Below, piece after piece: positions 41,401-52,500 of a stretch of DNA of 64,000 nucleotides (position 1 is its first letter; every line of letters begins with the position of its first letter). A program made the translations under genes and the position numbers. The notes below the pieces were generated by a model, which saw nothing but the letters and a program-made list of their open reading frames with translations, searched no databases and was not told where the DNA came from. Origin of the DNA: Struthio camelus (taxonomy: Eukaryota; Chordata; Aves; Struthioniformes; Struthionidae); contig NC_090968.1 in assembly GCF_040807025.1 (NCBI RefSeq), forward strand, positions 1,054,001 to 1,118,000, read 5' to 3'.

Positions 41401-44400
41401 TTGGTGAAAATCCTGCAAGCCACTCCTATGTACTGAACAAAACCAAAGCAGCTGCTGACGTAGGTAGGTCTTGTACTCTGCTGTTCTCCAAAAATGGAGC
41501 AAGTGACTGTTTAATATCTTGCTTTAGTTGGGAGCCCTCTATGCTGGGGGGAAGCTTTCAGGATGCGGCTATCTGGCAGCTTTTCACCAGTCTGGGGTTT
41601 ACCCCAGCAGTTGCTGTTACTTTTTGGCTGCTTTCATAGTAATACTGGGGTGTAGTTAATGTGAAAATGCAACATCAAGCTATGTATTGTGAATTGGCAG
41701 GCCTCTCGGGTCCACACAGGACAGCCTGCAGGGAACTTTGAGCAGTTGAAAGAAGGCAAAAATCAAAATGCAGTTGACATCCAGTGCACTCCTGCTACTT
41801 TGTTGTGACTCCTTCCAGTCTTGCAAGCCAAGATCCTGTTCCTTAGGCTGCCTGAGGTGTCCTAAGTATGCTTCTAGGAAAGATGCTGAGGGGGGTTGGG
41901 GTGCTAAATGGCCTAACCCCTCATAGGGTACTGTGCTGCTAAAGCCTTCTCTGGAGCTGAGTTTTTAGGCTAACATCCCCTTGTCACTCTGTCAGGAGGG
42001 TCCACGGGAAATGCAGCTGCATCTTCATCCTACCACATTCCCCATAGGTTTCTCAAAGGGCTCCATGCACTTGGGAGGGCTTTGACTTTCAGGCAGTCTT
42101 TCCTGAGGGTGGCTGCACACAGACTAACTAATGGTCCTTATCCCTAACTTTCAAGGCCTTCCAGACTGGAGGCTGTCACAAGTCTTGCTTGTAACACCAA
42201 GGAGTGTATGTATTCTCATATTGGATTTGGTACAGCAATGATGCACGGCTGAGAGTCCGATTGGACTGGGTTGAGGAATAAGGTTCCTGCTTGTGCGCAT
42301 ACAGCTCTCTAATACAGCACTTTGAATGATTGCACAGGAATCAGCAGTGAAACAATCCTCAGGCCAGCTTCTATTACTGAAGAGGAGCTACTGGATTTGA
42401 TTAGCAAACTAAATAATGATGCCAATGTGGATGGCCTGTTAGTGCAGCTTCCTCTGCCTGGTGAGTAGCTAGACTTCTATCTTTTTCCTGTTTTTCTTAT
42501 AGAAGTCTTGAAGGGTCTGTAGGTGCCAGAATGAGGTGAAGCACAGGAGTTCTCATGTCACAGGATAGCTGGCAATCTGCTATGCTGCAGCTCAAAGAAA
42601 TTGATACAGCAGCTCCACCATACAGCTGCCTATGCTGCTGGCCTTGCAGAAGTCTATTCTTGTATGGGCAGTATCATCTTTCTGAGCCAGAAGCTTGAAG
42701 TTGTGACACCGAGGCTGTCTAAAAATATCCTTTCTGCATTAGAGACGCTGCAGTTCCGGTGTGGTTCCAGTCCCCTTCTGGGGGGAGCTGTTAGCTCTGA
42801 ACTTGCTGGAAGTTTCCAGTAGCTTCAAGCTTCCAAAGCCCAGAGGGGCAAAGGGACTGGTGCAGCAGGTCAGACTTTGGCTGCCTGGAAAGAGCTGGTT
42901 CTGGCTGATCCCTAGGGTTAAAGCTTTTGGATTATTTTTTCAGAACATATTGATGAGCGAAAGGTTTGCAATGCTGTGACCCCAGACAAAGATGTTGATG
43001 GCTTTCACGTGATAAATGTGGGGCGTATGTGCCTTGACCAGTACTCCATGCTGCCAGCTACCCCGTGGGGGGTGTGGGAGATCATCAAGAGGACTGGTAA
43101 GTTGCTGCAATATTTGGCTGCTGTCTAGCATAACAGTAGCGTCTTTGTCTTAGACTCGGTCTTGTGTGCTGTAGGCATCCCGACGCTGGGGAAGAACGTG
43201 GTGGTGGCTGGCAGGTCGAAGAATGTGGGAATGCCCATTGCCATGTTGCTGCATACAGATGGCAGGCACGAGCGCCCAGGAGGTAGGAGCTTGGCAGCCT
43301 CAGTGCCTGCACCCCAGATGGCTGCAGAAGGAAGCCCTCTGTGCTTCTCACATGGTCCTTGCTGGGCTCCTAAACCAGTCCTGGGACTGCATTCTGGACT
43401 GGTGTATCCTGTGGGTTATGGCCGCTTGTGGCCTCAAGCGCTTGTGACCTCCACAGCTGAGTTGAAAATTCTGCCCTTATGCAGTCTTGTAACACTTCAG
43501 GGCCATCTTCAGTAGTCCTTGGCCTCTCAGTAGGCTGCTCCTTGTGGTTAGTCATCAAGATCTGATCATCCTGAGATGGACCAGGCTGGTCTTGAGGGTG
43601 AAGAGTTAGAAATGGCTGGGTTCAGGTAGTACCCATGGGTAAAACATTCTATGTAACTGCTCTTGCAGGTGATGCCACAGTAACAATATCTCACCGCTAC
43701 ACTCCCAAGGAGCAGCTGAAGCAACACACAATTCGGGCTGATATTGTGGTAGCAGCAGCAGGTAAGACCAAACTCTGGAGTAGGCAAGGTGCACAGAAGA
43801 CACTGCATTGATGCTTACATGTGGTGTTTATGATGGGGAATCTGCTCTGAGGAGACAATCCAGTTGGTATCGGATGTCCTGGGGGCCTCTCCATCTGAAG
43901 CAGCTTTGGTAGTGTGGGAGAGCCTGGCTCTACCATGGCTGTTTGCAGATGCTGTAGGCAATGGCTGGGAAGGTGGGTGAGGGGCTATTTGAGCCTGCCA
44001 GGTTAGACTGATAAGCGTAGCCACATGCTTGATCTTACCAGCAGAGCTGTTTGCAGGTCTGTCTTTGAAATTAACACCTGGCAGAATGACTTGGTATGCT
44101 CCCAAGCACCTGACGAGATCCAAAGACCAGCTACAGACAGGCTCTGTTAAACATTCAGACAGTTTGTATTTCCCACAAACATACACAAAACAGGGTCTGC
44201 TTACCTAGAGACAGTGAAATGCTGAAGGACAGTTGCTCTAGCATCTTCAGAGCCTGAGGAATTGCTCACGCAGGTTTACTCTTCTCCAGGCTCTGCCCTA
44301 GGCATGGGGATAGCTCATCTGCAGAAGTGTTTTGCCAATTCAGGTTCTGTGCCTGCCAGCAGAAGCTTGGTGTAAGCCTGTGGGGAGGGAGGAGAGAAAT

Positions 44401-45890
44401 GCAGGTTAGAAACAAGATCCTGAAAGGATCAGAAGTGGTAGTGGTGTTGAAGGTGGCACTGCATGTAAGGACAACAGCCACGCTGCTGGCAGATGAAGAA
44501 AGGTAGCAGAAGCTGAGTAAATTGCCAAAGATGGTTATCAAACCAGAGCAGGACTTGCCCTAAAGAGTTAACCAGCTGAATGGGGTGTAGGAATTTGAAT
44601 TCCTCAGCTTGCAGTCAGCTGAGGCAGTATCTGGTAAAACCAGACAAACATACCCCACCCTGAAAGGGTGGCTGAGCCCTCAGCTGCTGTTCCCTACCCA
44701 CCTCCCTGCCATGCTGGGGGTTTTATCGCCCTTAGGTGAAGCCAATGCCTCCACCAACTGGGTTGTGGTGAACTGAGACTTGCCCTTGTGAGGCAGGGAG
44801 GCCTAGATGGGTCAACCTACATTATCTGGACAATGTAGAAATGGGATGAGGGGGAGCAGGGAGTTGTTTAGTACCAGTATAAGCATGCAATTCTGTCTTT
44901 TTTTTAATGCAGGCATACCCAATCTGATTACAGCTGACATGATCAAAGAAGGAGCTGCAGTTATTGATGTGGGCATAACTAGAGTGCAGGATCCTGTCAC
45001 TGCCAAACACAAACTGGTTGGAGATGTGGATTTTGAAGGTATAAAAGGCTCTGGCATCTGGCAGTTTGAGTGTTTAAACACTTAGGGTGCTGAGGAGCAG
45101 GGGAGAAAGTCCTGGGTTGTGTGATGGAGCAGATGCAGACCACTGCTGAAGTTGCAGTGCTTGGTGCGTGTGCTGTTGCACAGAGTGCATCCTGAACTTG
45201 GGCAGTTGGGTCACTTTAGCTACTTTATTTCATACTTGGACTCCTGCCTCTAGCTTCCACCTCATGAAAACATGCAGGACTTACCTTCTGGCTTGCTATT
45301 CCTTGGCTTTGCTCCTCACTTAGCTGCAGCAGTGCCCAGACAGGCTGTTGTGATGTGCCCTGCATCTCTAGGTACCTGGCAAAAGACACCAACACCTGCT
45401 TGTGGAAGAGACTACAAATGTTCAGCCTGTTAGTGCTTCTTTGTAGACCCTGCCAGGAGCATGCAGGAGGTGCACATCTGCTCTCTGGCTGTAGACTGCT
45501 GGTCTAGAACTATCAGACCTGGCTTTTCCCCTGACTTGGCCTCTGAAGTTAAGCTTGGTCAGCAGCAGGGATGGTCAGAGTATAGTGTGCCCTCTCCTGG
45601 GTAACAGGGCAAAAGAGCATTGGTTTCTCAAGTCTGACTTGAAGACTGCAAGCCAAAGACTTCGGCTTCATGGTTGCAGCTTCATGTGCCAGCTTGGTGA
45701 CTGTTACTGCTCCTGATGTACCTGCTAAGCTCCAACTCTCCTTCCTGCAGGGGTGAAGAAGAAAGCCAGCTACATCACTCCAGTCCCTGGGGGAGTTGGG
45801 CCCATGACAGTTGCCATGCTGATGAAGAACACCATCATAGCTGCCAAGAAGCTGTTGCAGCCCAAAGAGCTGAAAACACTAACTGTTTAA
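38487..45890 (+). CDS. MTHFD2: MTHFD2, mitochondrial methylenetetrahydrofolate dehydrogenase/cyclohydrolase
   Basis: MTHFD2 converts 5,10-methylene-THF to 10-formyl-THF in the mitochondrial matrix, using NAD with Mg and phosphate. Eight exons: 38487-38608, 41279-41463, 42338-42460, 42944-43096, 43175-43282, 43669-43761, 44913-45038, 45751-45890. Phases close to give 349 residues (human 350). Residues 1-40 form an Arg-rich transit peptide with a run of six Gly (about residues 19-24). The catalytic Tyr91 and Lys95 lie in SHSYVLNKT. Conserved blocks include [26 protein letters not shown], the NAD-fold motif [14 protein letters not shown], and [15 protein letters not shown]. The C-terminus ([14 protein letters not shown]) is about eight residues shorter than in human. 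MTHFD2L is excluded by the neighbours. Confidence 0.97.
38609..41278 (+). other. MTHFD2 intron 1
   Basis: The 2.7-kb intron starts GC-rich, with a G run at 38696-38712 and a C run near 39004-39018. It then becomes ordinary unique sequence of balanced composition. No exon, RNA gene or transposon is recognised. Confidence 0.7.
43762..44912 (+). other. MTHFD2 intron 6
   Basis: Unique sequence with a pyrimidine-rich acceptor at its end. Introns 2 (41464-42337), 3 (42461-42943), 5 (43283-43668) and 7 (45039-45750) are likewise ordinary, with nothing notable seen. Confidence 0.65.
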
Positions 45891-46660
45891 TGTGGGACTC
45901 GCTTTAGCACTGAAAACAACATTCCAGTTTGACTCCCAAGCAGGCCGATAGAAAATGCAATATTTATTTATTGTCTGGAAGTGAATTTACTATTCTGAGG
46001 TCATAGATATTTATTTGAAACTGAAGTGTACGTGCATTAGTTGTACTAAGGCATGAGCATCTAAACTCCTGGCCTACTCATGCGGTGTGTAATGACTTCT
46101 AGCAAAGCTGCTTTGTTTAAGCTAGCTCTTCTCTAAGAAGTCAAACCTGTAGCCTGCACCTCTCTCGCAGGCACTAGGGAGCAGTCTGGATTCTGGGTGT
46201 GCAGCTCCTGCAGGAGCTTAACATGGTGCTAGCAATCCTATGTGAGGCAGAGTACTGCTCCACAGTGCCAAACTGGCCTTCATGGTTCTGTTCTCACAAA
46301 TGCCCAGTCTAGGCTGACTGCTCGCATTTGACTTGCTCTGAACTCTTTTACTCAACTCAGCTGTTTAGTTTGAGTTAAGCTGTTTTGTAGAACAAGTTAC
46401 TTGAAACAAGCCATATGCCCCTTCTCAGCCTGTCCAGGTCCCTGAGCACTGGCAGATCAGGTGTAACATGTTCTTCTAGTATGCAGCTAAGCTGGTATTT
46501 GCTAGTTGGATGGTGACTTTTAAACCCCCTCCTTTCCCTCCCCCCCAAACCAAAGAACAAGAGGGGGCAGTTAGTGAAGTTTTCCTGGACTAGATTGTAA
46601 AGCATGCAAGTACTTAGCCTGGATAATTCACTAACACTGAATAAAGTATGAGGAGGGGGG
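45891..46660 (+). other. MTHFD2 3' UTR with poly(A) signal
   Basis: The 3' UTR begins after the TAA at 45888-45890. An AU-rich stretch (ATATTTATTTATTG, about 45960-45974) could affect stability. AATAAA at 46640-46645 sets the likely end near 46660. Confidence 0.75.
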
Positions 46661-47420
46661 GGGAAAAAAACCCTTACTTGTGTCCTAGAATTATTTCCAA
46701 GCAAGCTAGACTGCTGTTGGAGTTGGTGCTGCCCTCAGAAAAGGAGAGCTGCCCCCAGCTAATGGGTTACTTTGGCATTAGCACTATTAGCTCCCTTGGC
46801 ACAGGGGCCAGTCTGGCTTTTCCCTTGACTTCAGCAAGGCACAAATGCTACATGCTGTTCACTCACCTTGGAAGTAAGAAGCCTTTGAGTTTAATGGCTG
46901 GACATTTTGTTCAGCCTCTAAAATTTTTCCCTTTGTTCCCTAACAGCTGCCATAGCTGTGCAAGAAGAAAATGATAACACTGAGTGTAAACTTACCTTCC
47001 TCCACCATACCAGTGCTGCAAGCTATGATTATCCACTTAAAGTTAACCTTACCTGGGGGCAATGCCTCCAGAAGCCTGAAAAAACTTGTGTGCAGCATTA
47101 CTCTGGTGCGCTGAAGTGTATCTTGGCTTCTTCCTGGAGGAGATGGGTGCATAGATAACACCTGGGAGAAAAGCATGCAGCTGCATGTCTGCTGGGAGCC
47201 TGATACTGCTTTTCTGTGAACAAAAATGTTTGTTTTGAACTTAAAGCACTGCTCTCATGCCCTAGTTGGAGCCACAGTTGAGTCACTGCTAACCCCACTA
47301 GCAAAATTCATTGCTCCTTCCTGTAGCAGAGGGGATAACACAAAGCAAGGAGCAACTTGGAAAGAAGTCTGGGGTTAGAAGACTTGGCTTGGGCCAGAAA
47401 CACACTAAGAGCTGAGAATA
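46661..47420. other. Convergent intergenic spacer MTHFD2/SLC4A5
   Basis: About 760 bases between the two poly(A) sites. It is unique sequence of moderate GC, with no gene-like frame of note. Confidence 0.6.
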
Positions 47421-48710
47421 ATTTAAATGAGATTTATTGGGGTGTAGTAATGACAAATACAAAAATGGCTAAAGTGGTACTGTAACAGAGGCTGCAAGTT
47501 TGTTACGCTCCGGTGCTGTCTTATACAAAAAAAAGTAGAAACCACATGTGAAACTGCAAAAAAAAAAAAAAAAATCACAAATTCAGTTGAAACAAGCTGT
47601 GCTCTATGAAACATCTACAAGAGCCCACCAAGCCTTTCCACGGGTGCTGTAGAGCAGACCTGACATACCGGATAAAGCGAGTGAACTCCTTCAAAAGCAA
47701 TTAAAAAAAAATCATAAAGCCTACCTGTACTGCACATCAGCTACCACACACGAGATCGGTACAAAACACTAGAAAATACACGAGGCGTTCAAGTTCAAAT
47801 AGTTGTTAACGTAAAGCTAAGTGGCTCTTGCTTAAGTGTCAGCTGGAGTAATACTGGTTTATTAACCTGGCCGTGCTTCCCCGGTACGTGGGGGGGGGGG
47901 GGTACTCGAACCAGAAGAATTGCTATAAATAGGAAACTGTATTCAAATTGTCTCGTTTGCCTTTTCGCGACTATTTACAGAGAACTGGGGTCCGTTCTGC
48001 TCGCAGGTTCAGCCCGGTTGCAACATTTAACTTGCGTCCCCGAAAGCCCCGTACGGCTGGTTGGAGCACAGAGTGCTGCTCGTATAAATAGGCTGTTTCA
48101 GCCTGTGCGTGGGGGAAAGGGGGATCTGCGAGGCCTCGAAATAGAGCAAGAGAACTACATCTAGCAAAGAGAAATGGGTGGGGGGAAAAAAAAAAAAAAC
48201 CCACTCCGAGAGGGCTGCCTAGGACCAGCTTTTCTAAATTGCAACCTGCAGGCGTTCTGGGCTCAGCCCGGGGAAGGAAAAAGCCCTTCCAGAGCCTCCC
48301 GGCTGCCGCTGGAAAGAGCGACGAGAGCCGACCAGCGCGTGGTGCTGGCAGCCGCTCCTAACCTGCTCCCTTACCTGCCTCTCCAGGGGGACGCGGTGGC
48401 AGCGGCTGGAGGGAAGAGCCAAAAATGCCGATGGAGCAGGCTCTGTGCTTCAGCTGTTGGGCGTCAGCTGCTCCTTGGAGGGGAGCCTGAAAGCACCTGG
48501 GCTCTTCAAAGCCGACCACCCCCAGCCCATCCAGGTAGGAAATCAGCTCCAAAGTGTGTGTTGGGGACACGTTTGCTGGCTGCTCCCTGGCTCGAGCCGC
48601 TTGCTGTGAAACCATGTGCATGTAACTGGGATTCGGGAGCTAAACCGGGTGCAAATCCCCTTGCAAAGGGGCTGGGAAGGCACGGCGCGCTAGAGGCCTT
48701 TGGAGCCCTG

Positions 48711-48815
48711 CAGAAACCATTGCCAATTCCCTGCAAGAATCATTCCTCTTTCCCTGCAGAAACCATTCCCAATTCCCTGCAAGAATCATTCCTCTTTCCC
48801 TGCAGAAACCTCTCC
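48711..48815 (-). repeat. 46-bp tandem repeat
   Basis: A 46-base unit beginning CAGAAACCATT starts at 48711 and 48757, with a partial third copy at 48803. It lies in the SLC4A5 3' UTR. Confidence 0.85.
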
Positions 48816-49514
48816 CCATTCCCTGCTCCCGTCTTGCTCCGAGCCGCTCACAGCAGGGCTGCTGTTGCCCTCAAGCGGCAACAGCGTTAAACTGGAACCG
48901 CTTTTCCCCCCTGAGGCTGCTGCTCCTGCTCTCTTTCCTCCCTCCATCCTTCCCTCCCTTCCCCTTCCCCTTCCCCGGGCCCGGAGCGCCGCTCCAGCTC
49001 CTTGGCCATCCTGCCGGCCCCCGGAGCATCCCCCCGGCCCTTGCAGAAGCACAGGCAGCGAGAGCCGCGCTGAGATTTTGCGGGATGGAGCGGCAGACGC
49101 TCCCTCCCTCGGCCGGGCAACCCTGCCGTCGCCCCGAAATCCTCCTCGCCGCCGTGACCCCCAGCGCGGTGCCCGTCACCGGCCATTCCCACGCGCAGCC
49201 GGGCTGCTCCCGAACCCCCCCGCCAGCGCGGCCCGCGGCGCTTTCGGCCACGGCCCGGGGCTCCTGCCCTGCGCTACCTCCAGCTTCTCCAGCCCAGCAG
49301 CGGCTCCGGGTCCGGCCGCCCGCCGGGTCCAAAAGTACCATTTTCCACGTTTTCAGCCTCGTTCCGAAGCCGGCGGCGACGCTTTCGCCCAGCAGAAAGG
49401 GAGGAAAGTCAACAGCGCGTCTAGCTCGTTACGCTAAAAACTACCGGAGAAACGGGGCCTCTGGGGCCGCAGGTCTCCTCAGTCCGTCCCGTAGAAAAAT
49501 AAGCCCAAATTGCT

Positions 49515-49557
49515 TTATATATATATATGAATATATAGATATCGATATATATATATA
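49515..49557. repeat. AT dinucleotide microsatellite
   Basis: An interrupted (TA)n run about 30 bases past the SLC4A5 stop codon, in its 3' UTR. Confidence 0.9.
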
Positions 49558-49585
49558 AAAACAGCCGAGGAAGGGCTGTGCAGGA

Positions 49586-52500
49586 CTATAGCGTGGTCTC
49601 GCTGCCCATGTCCCGAGGCTGCTTCTCCGTGTCGGTGTCTTCGTAGTCCGACTCCATCTCTATCTTCACCTGGGGCACGGCGCAGACGGGGTTTCGGGAG
49701 TAGTTAAAGGCAGGAGACGACGGGCAGGAAATCTTCAGGTGCAGCGTAATACTGAGGAGGAGGAGGAGGAAGGTGAAGCATCCAGCACCTGAGGCCCAAA
49801 ATGACGCCGGCTCGGGTCCCTCGCCACCCCGTCGGGATGGGTGAGCGGGCGCCGGGGTTTCGAGCCCCTGGTTTTCGTGCCCCATTACCTGCGATCCAGG
49901 TCTGAACTGTTGGGAGAGGAATCCGAACGCAAAGGTCCAGGTGCAGGACCTCTCTCCTAAAGGGGATGGACAGACGGACGGACGTGAAACGCTGCCCGCG
50001 GAAGCCTGAGAAACCCTGACCGCCGCCAGCCTCTCCCAAAGCATCGCTCCTCCGGGGAGGCGAAAAGCTCCCGGGTGCCCGGAGCTCCCTGGGGTGCCGG
50101 ATGCCTCGGGTCAGAGCATCTCCTTCCGGGAGCGGCGGGCGCCCGAGGATGAGGCGGCTTCGCCTTCCTCCGAGCGCAAATCCCGGCCCATCCTCTGCTC
50201 CGACGAACCCTTCGCCCTCCTCGCACAGATTTTCCCTGGGAAGACGCTGCGGCAGCGGCTCTCACCGGTTAGCAGCACCCTGCAGCCGCGCGGGGCCTTG
50301 CCCTGATGCACGGGGCTCTCCCCGCTCTCCCCCCGCCCCGGTCTTTTGCTCTTGCTGGGATTTTTTTCGGCTCAGCCTGAGCGTTTCAGGATGCTTTGGC
50401 CGTGCCCCCCCCTCTGCTGCCAGCACCTAAGCATTGCTCGCTCCCTAAAGCCAGCAACCCTACGTGAGCGCAGGAATGCCTCCGCGGACCGAGTCCCAGG
50501 CTCCCAAAGCCGAGAAAGCGCCGTGCTTCCCACGTTTTGGTTTGGTAGGTTTGACCCCCCCCCGCAAAAAAACCCCTGCAAAGCCCAGCAGGGCAAGGAG
50601 CCCGCGAGCCCCCCCAGCCGTGGCGCGCACACCTCTTCGTCGCTGCTGCTGTCGCCCTTGTTGCCCTTCTTCTTCTTCTTCTTGTCGTCCTCCTTCTTCT
50701 TCTCCTTCTCGGGGATGATGTTATCGATCCAGGCCAGGTCGTGTTGGGAAAAGACAAAGTCCAGCAGCTTCCGCACGAGGATCAGGGCCAAAATCTAGGC
50801 GGGAAGAGGAGAGGTGAAGGAGACGGTGCCTCCGGCACAGCGTCTCGGAGGCACGCGGGGGCCTTACCATCACGGGGAAGATGATAGCCGCCACGGTGGA
50901 CTTGAGGATCCAGAGCACGGCCAGGCAGACGATCTGCACCAGGGTGAAGAGGTGGATGCGCCGCAGCGGCACGTGCCGCAGGAACACGTAGTCGGGCTGG
51001 TGCTTGGCCGGCATGAGGAAGAGCTTGCAGCGGTCCCAGAACTGTGGCGGGGCCGAGGTGGGCATCAGCCGGGGGACAGCCCGCGCCGGGGGACAGCCCG
51101 CCGCAGCCGGCTCCTGTCTCGCCCGCCGCGGGAAAAGCCTCCCCAGCAGCCGGTACGGGGAATTTGGGGTTTCTCCCCGGGGGACGGCTCACCTGGATGC
51201 CGTTGAGCGACGCGACGCCCATGTAGAGGAAGACGCCGTACAGCACCGGCATGGGGATGTACTGCAGGCACGGAGAAACGCCGGGAATTTGCAAAGGACA
51301 TATCAACCTTGGGCTGTGATTTCACCTAAATTCCCACTTCCCCCTCCCTAAATTTCTCCAGCGAGGGCAGCAGGGCAAGGGGGAGGTTTTACCTTCAGGA
51401 TGGGGGCCAGAAAGACGGAAATGCCCGTCAGCACGAAGACGATGATGCCCGTCACCCTCTGCTCCCTGCCAACAGAGAGGGATGCAGGATGAGGCCGTGC
51501 CCGCTCGGCGGCACCAACCGGGCAGACCCGCTCGAGCCGCCGCGGCTGGAAACGCAGCCTGGACCTCCTCTGGGCCGGTCCCACCGGCGCGCCGAGGAAG
51601 AGTGCGGCCGGCCCTTCCTCACCTCACACCCAGGAACTGCGGCTGCTCGCCCGGGGCGCTGGTCTCCGTCTCCATCTTCAGGCTGTCGATGTGGGCGATG
51701 GAGATGACGGTGGCCGCCACGTACCAGGGCAGCCCCATGAAGGAGCACACGGCCATGAGGATGCCCACCCAGAAGAGGTCCAGGTGGTAGCCCGCCGCTT
51801 TCTGCAAGACAGCGGGTCAGTGTCCTCGGGGCGTCCCGCCACCCCGGGAAATCTTTCCCCCTCCCCGGCGCGATGCTCACCCGCAGCTTGTGCTCTTTCC
51901 TGTTGACGATGACGGCCGTGATCTGCTGGTCCATGAAGATGAGGATGGTGACGAGCAAGGCCGGCAGCGCGCTCGCCAGGTACACCCACCACGGGTTCTT
52001 GCCAAAGGGAAACACGAACCAGCCGCGGTCCAGCCGGGTGGGCTGGGGAGAGAGAGAGAGAGCGGAGGACTTTGGCACGCCGCCTCCTGCCCGCCGTGTC
52101 GCGGGGAACGGGGCAAAACCCGGGAATAAACCCAGGCGTCGCAATTGGGGGAAGCTGCTGAGATGAACCCCAGCATCCCGCAGCAGCGTCCCGCGCCGGC
52201 ACGGTGGGAAGCGAACGGAGCTGCTGAGCCGGGACGGTTTTACCCCCAAGCCCCTAAACGCAGCCCAGGAGCTTGATACAACCATCCCCAGCATCTACAT
52301 CAGCCTGCCTTCATCCAAAATGTCCCTTGGAAGCTCGTTCGGGCCGAGATGTTTCCCCCACGCCGATTAAGAGTGAGCAACAGCTATACCCGTGATTAGG
52401 ATAGCGACGTTTTTTCGGCAAAACTGCCAGAAAGGGATTTATTTGCTTTTACCTTAAAGTCAGTAGGCACTTGGAGCTTTGGGGTGTTCAGTCCAAAAAG

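Larger units (their letters stand above)
47433..49585 (-). other. SLC4A5 3' UTR
   Basis: TTTATT at 47433-47438 is AATAAA on the minus strand. Another at 47858-47863 could give a shorter transcript. The UTR runs about 2.1 kb to the TAG stop. It contains a 46-bp tandem repeat and an AT microsatellite. Confidence 0.65.

Noticed and set aside
49704-50039. Minus-strand frame with the YYAAPEDF tail as a separate gene
   Set aside because: It is only the alternative reading across the SLC4A5 last intron. It is kept as a splice-variant finding, not as a gene.
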